Source of the DNA: Davidsoniella eucalypti
Lineage: Eukaryota; Ascomycota; Sordariomycetes; Microascales; Ceratocystidaceae
Direction: 5' to 3'
DNA: 64,000 nucleotides
NCBI GenBank assembly: GCA_004009845.1
Contig: RMBW01000063.1
Span: 62,001 to 126,000, forward strand
Part shown: positions 59,351 through 64,000 of the stretch, in pieces
Position numbering within the stretch: the first letter of the stretch is position 1
How the letters are laid out: each line of letters begins with the position of its first letter
Notes under the pieces: generated by a model
Seen by the model: only the letters and a program-made list of their open reading frames with translations
What the model was told of the DNA's origin: nothing
The model's database searches: none
Position numbers and translations under genes: made by a program

Positions 59351-60980
59351 GTTGAATTAGAATTGGTCTGGTTAGAAATATGGTTAGGGTGAACCCGATT
59401 ATAAAATCAAGATAGACTAAGCGTGGGCATTGATAACGTGACGTTATAGTCCAGCGTGTTTTGCTATGCTACTTGTTAGAAGTCCCGAAATCCTAGCCAT
59501 GATCCCATCCGTAGCCTTGCAGCTAATCTAGCCTTGTGGAGTTGTTGACAATTAACCTTGTTGGTGTCGGACCCTAAGTGTTTGCAAAGATAGGGTTTCA
59601 AATTCACTAAACTGAACACAGTCCAGTCGGCATTTTACTCCGAATTTGACACAACTTCGGACAGTATTAGTCAATAGTTGATTGAAAATTCGAAAAAAGT
59701 AGTTGCGTCCATCAAATTTTGTAGTTTAATAAATTCATATGAGTTATAAGCAATATCTCTATTTCAAGTGACACAAAATCACTTAGGATGATTAGTTTAA
59801 GCAATTACGCCTTTTAGAAGAGCTACCATAACTACATATCTGTATTTAGGTATTATCTTGATATAAGATCGTGTTTGATTATTTCCACTAAATCTAGCAT
59901 TGACCCGTCTCCAGTATACAGGTAATGTATATATGATATTATGTCCCTTTTTCACCCACAGATGCGGCTGCGGCGTGGCAACTCCGTGGTGACTTGCAAT
60001 TAACCCCCGATAAACGATAAATGTCTTGCTATAATCCGTTATCGGATTGCCGGCCGGCCCTCCTGACCTGTTTACCCCGTATTGAAAGTATGGAGTACAA
60101 GAATGTGCAACTAATGCTATAGTACGCTTATGTTATATACAGAAACAGGCATTTGGTACAACTACATATACGCGCTAAAGGATTGTCGTAGCGAGTACGT
60201 TTGACATTGGATCGCTGACATGATTTAGTTTTCGCATTAGTTGATTTGCTCTTCGACTGCCGAGCAATTTACGAGCTCTAACGCATTAGCTTAGGAAGCT
60301 TCAAGCGGGATGATACTGACACGAATGGGCACTGTCTTGCATAAGGTGGTAAACAAACCTTATAAAGAGCTATTCGGTTACTTCTACAAGCTGTACTGGA
60401 TTTCTATTACACGACAGTAAATTTCAGAGTCGCCCTTAAACTTCCGAGTTACAAAAATGTTCTCCAATGTACGTAATAGTGAGTATTCGTAGGAAGCCAA
60501 GGCCCGGTTGAAGGAAGCCATAGCCTAGGTTGGTCGACCGAACCTAGGGAACCGTTATGTCAACGATTGCAGTGAAGGGTAAAGCGCGAATGCATGGGAC
60601 ATCAAATTTTCCAAATTTTCTCAACCGACAGAGTGTAAAGGAATAGAGAAAATGAGGAGTCAAGAACATGATGTTCTTTGGCCTTTGTCTAGCCTAATAT
60701 ATTGCTGCTTTGTTCCCTAGAGATTCGGTCTTTACAAGAAATATTATTGTTTTCTTCAGCCTTTTCAGCTGTGCTATTGTTTTGTGCTAGCTTTACACCT
60801 TTTTTTGTGATTGTGGCGGACAAAGAGTTTTCTTATCGGGGGTTTTCTGCCGTTTATCGTTCTGTCGATATTCATATCTGATCACTGTATAGGCTCAAAA
60901 AAACCCACAGCCCAGCTAGCAAAGATTGCAGCCAACTCGAGCGCCTTTCAAATCTATAAGCCAAAAAAAATAGAGCCAAA
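59351..60980. other. intergenic region with inverted repeat upstream of asparaginase
   Basis: 1.6 kb without a gene, holding the RPB11 promoter on its left and the asparaginase promoter on its right. An 8-bp inverted repeat CCTAGGTT/AACCTAGG flanks GGTCGACCG at 60524-60548. The last 250 nt before the ATG at 60981 are T-rich and then A-rich. Confidence 0.55.
60524..60548. promoter_or_regulatory. inverted repeat CCTAGGTT-n9-AACCTAGG
   Basis: Near-perfect 25-bp palindrome about 430 bp upstream of the asparaginase start codon. The 9-nt core GGTCGACCG itself contains the palindrome GGTCGACC. Such symmetric sites often bind dimeric regulators, for example zinc-cluster proteins, but no factor can be named and chance is not excluded. 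Confidence 0.3.
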
Positions 60981-62624
60981 ATGTCCATGCCGCCTATCCT
61001 GCCTGTGAAGGAGGTCAATGCTGACATCTCCGTCCCCGAGTCCCGGGTTCTCATAATCGGCACCGGCGGCACAATTTGCATGCAGCCGTCGGCCGATGGC
61101 CTGTTGCCGATGGGCGGATTCATGGAGAAGGCCATGGCTCCGCGTCCCAACTTCAACGACATGTCGACCCCTGCTAGTAAGCCTGCCCGCACTCTCGATC
61201 CCGGCCTTTGCCCGTAAATGTATCCCTTGCTGCTTGACTGACACGGCTCTCTAGTTTCACTCAAGGCTTATAAAGACGGCAAGGAACTGGCCCTGCCTTC
61301 TCTCCGCACGCCTCCCACAGCCTATGCCCGACATGTGCGCTATTCCTTGCTAGAATTCTCCCCGCTGTTGGACTCTAGCTCAATCTCGGCTGAGGGCTGG
61401 GTTGAAGTTGCCCAGACTATCAAGGACAACTACCATCTGTACGATGGCTTCGTAATCCTTCACGGAACCGACTCACTATCGTACTCGGCTTCAGCACTGT
61501 CATTCATGCTCTTAGATCTTGGCAAGCCCGTCATTCTCACTGGCTCACAGGCTTCCATCTTCTCTCTGCAGTCCGATGCTGTAGACAACCTTTTGGGCTC
61601 TTTGATTATTGCGGGCACTTTTGTCATCCCAGAGGTATGCTTGTTCTTCAACCACAAGTTGTTCCGTGGCAACAGAACCACCAAGACCTCCGCCACCAAC
61701 TTCAACGCCTTTGAGAGCCCCAACTGCGAGCCTCTCGCCAAGATTAACGGTCTCGGTGTTGATGTCAACTGGAGTCTCATTCAAAGACCCAAGCGTATTG
61801 CCGAGTTCCATATCAGCAAGGCCATGGATACAGCAAATGTTGCTTTGCTGTGGGTGTTCCCTGGTATCCGCCCTGAGATGGTCGAGTCGGTTCTCAAGGC
61901 TCCTGGCCTTCGCGGCCTGGTTCTCGCATCTTTCGGTATGGGCAATGCTCCCCATGGCGTTGATGGTAGCTTCACTCGTGTTATCCGCGAGGGTGTCGAA
62001 CGCGGCACTGTCATTGTCAATGTTTCTCAGTGTCCATCCGGGTTTGTCTCTCCGGTCTATGGCCCCGGTACCGAGCTGGGACGTGCCGGCGTTATCTTCG
62101 GCCTTGATTTAACTATCGAAGCTGCCCTTACCAAGCTGTCTTACCTTCTTGCTATCCCAGGAATCACATCCGCCGAGGTTGGCAAGCGCATGTCTGAGTC
62201 TATCCGGGGAGAGATGACTGAAAAGCTTGCCCCCGTTTTCCATCATCCGGCCGGCAACATCGACGATGCAGTTGCCCGCTTGTCTACTACAGACAACGAG
62301 TTCACTGCTCTGGGTTATGCTATCAAGAGAGGCGACTTACGTACTGTAACCGAGATCCTCGACGGTGATGAGCTGGAAATGCTGAAGAAGTCTGATTATG
62401 CTGGCAACACTGCAGTTCACTTGGCCGCTGTCTGTCCTGATATCGGAATTCTACGCCTTATTCTAATTCGCGGCGGCAATGTCCATATCAGAAACCGGGC
62501 TAACAACACAGCACTTTTCGTCGCCATGAACTCAGGAAATGTTGCCTCAGCAAATCTACTTCGTGAAGCTGGTGCTCACCTATGGGAGAGCCCCGCGCCA
62601 CCATCGCAACCTGTCAACCCTTAA
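60981..62624 (+). CDS. L-asparaginase type I with ankyrin repeats
   Basis: Two exons, 60981-61176 and 61255-62624 (78-nt intron, donor GTAAGC); 521 residues. The asparaginase fold has both active-site motifs: GTGGTI with T31 and HGTDSLSYS with T137 and D138, plus K209 in TTKTSATNF. These are the catalytic residues known for bacterial-type asparaginases. Absence of a signal peptide and the ILTGSQ block match cytosolic type I enzymes, which split L-asparagine into aspartate and ammonia. Residues about 411-510 form ankyrin repeats (EFTALGYAIKRGDLRTVTEI; GNTAVHLAAVCPDIGILRLI; NTALFVAMNSGNVASANLL). This matches the ASPG/60-kDa lysophospholipase-like architecture known from animals and fungi. Substrate range beyond asparagine is not predictable. 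The product ends in a short Pro-rich tail. Neighbour genes give no pathway hint. Confidence 0.9.
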
Positions 62625-64000
62625 TCGAAGTTAGCTAGCACAAACCGAACTATTGAGTGCTTCTTGTTTCTTCTATCTTGGATTTTTGCTCACTTTGTCT
62701 TCGTTGAGTTATGTTTTGTTTTGTATACTGGCACTATCTGTTTTATAGGAATGATCTTGGGTTATATGTGTCTTGAGTTTAACTGTATTGGAAGAAACTA
62801 TCACGGCTGACTGAGATATACAGTTATCAACACCAGCAAAAAAGCGAACAATTTTGATTTTATTTTATCACTATTTCACCTAGAGTGCCATTGATTTACA
62901 TGTTTCGAGCACATTCATTGAATTGGCCATTTATGGGGTTGCCGCTCTGTTACTAGAGTGTATTACACAGATACATCTAGTTATAGATATCTTTGTCTTG
63001 AATGTAGTGAAGTCGCTCAATAACGCAGACAGACGCTATGATAACTTTGTATAAGTGTATGAAGACTTGTATGTACATTTAAGCCGCTTCTTGTCTAGCT
63101 AGTGTAACGCCGTTATTTTCTTCCCCCCCTTTTACTCACATCTTATAGCGAACAGAGACTTCAAGTTGACAAATAAGGGTGCATTTGTATGTATACATAC
63201 ACACATAGATACATGCAGACACCATGCAGTTTACTATCAGCTGCGCTGCATTGCTACTAGCATGTCGTCCTCAAACGGCAAGTATTGCTTTTGGGTATCT
63301 TCAAGAAATCCGATACGTGCGCTTATTGTTTGGCTAGCTACATCTAGTAACCGATCATAATTCTTTCGGTAACAAATTCGTGTTTTTGTACTCATTTGCG
63401 TAACAATTTTTTATTTTTCCAGTATGCTTACAACTTTCTGTATAGATAAATATCTCTGCCTCCCGTACTAATAAATGCTAACCAAAAGAGGCCAAATCAC
63501 GGGCTAGACTAACGGATATTACCTATAGAGGAACAGTGGGATATCGGACTACACAACTCTTTTGTCTTTTATATGCGCTTGCTAAACCTCCATTACGATT
63601 AATCTGCGAGTAGAACAACCGAATGTAAACTAGCGTTAACAGGGAGCCGTACGCCTGACTCAAAGCACAGCACATTAATTATGAATCTCAGCACGCCACC
63701 ATGAAAGACTTGGTGTGATGAGCTAGTTCGAGGTAAGCATGCATGGTATGTCCCATATGAAATGTCTACACACTGACAGATAGTTTCCATAGTCTTGTGT
63801 TTTAATGCCGTCGTGGCGACAGTATCTCAAATTATGATACATTTGTATCCGTCTTACTGTGGTTCAAAGATTAGTCTACGTACAGATATGGCATTAGCTG
63901 GCTGTATGTAGAAAGCCCTGAGATTCATACATCTATACCCACGTCCACATGTATACAACTACAGATATATAGGCATAGGCATAGTGCGGGCTGACAGACC
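62625..64000. other. 3' region of asparaginase and AT-rich intergenic sequence
   Basis: The first 200 nt are T-rich 3' UTR-like sequence. No further gene is seen up to the window end; frames at 63166-63360 (+) and 63599-63790 (-) lack recognisable sequence. Confidence 0.55.

Overview
This window looks like nuclear DNA of a filamentous ascomycete (Pezizomycotina; I cannot name class or species). The genes have short GT-AG introns (about 50-77 nt) with CTAAC/CTGAC-type branch sites. Products include an exocyst Sec8 subunit, Ytm1, LSm5, Rpb11, a Vps68/TMEM50-type membrane protein and a secreted fungal heme peroxidase. No prokaryotic operon, rRNA, CRISPR array or convincing tRNA is visible.

The window has two halves. 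From 1 to about 47 kb it is gene-poor and AT-rich. A single-exon C2H2 zinc-finger gene (15926-18019) sits alone, with about 15.9 kb upstream and more than 10 kb downstream without any confident gene. Next come an arrestin-like gene (31308-32849, minus), a three-exon ZIP metal transporter of the Yke4/ZIP7 type (37843-39264, minus) and a secreted heme peroxidase (43319-44990, plus). The spaces between them hold decayed mobile DNA. A repeat of about 275 bp occurs three times, two copies facing each other and the third joined to a transposase-like helix-turn-helix relic. A relic resembling a fungal LINE ORF1 lies at 28.4-28.8 kb, and a frameshifted pseudogene at 29.2-30.5 kb.

From 47.5 to 62.6 kb the window is gene-dense and GC-richer, with alternating orientation: YTM1 (+), SEC8 (-), VPS68-like (+), a DEDDy 3'-5' exonuclease (-), LSM5 (+), RPB11 (-) and an ankyrin-tailed L-asparaginase (+). 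Neighbours are convergent with gaps of 340-410 bp, or divergent across shared promoters of 550-860 bp. The small genes LSM5 (six exons) and RPB11 (four exons, the first 17 nt) are too fragmented to show up as long reading frames and were rebuilt from splice signals and protein similarity. These are core housekeeping functions (ribosome assembly, exocytosis, endosomal sorting, U6 snRNP, RNA polymerase II) with no sign of a dedicated pathway cluster.

I found no clear new multi-gene system. The items most worth checking are the isolated zinc-finger gene in its gene desert, the three-copy repeat family, the decayed coding relics at 28-30.5 kb, and the exonuclease with its long acidic C-terminal extension.
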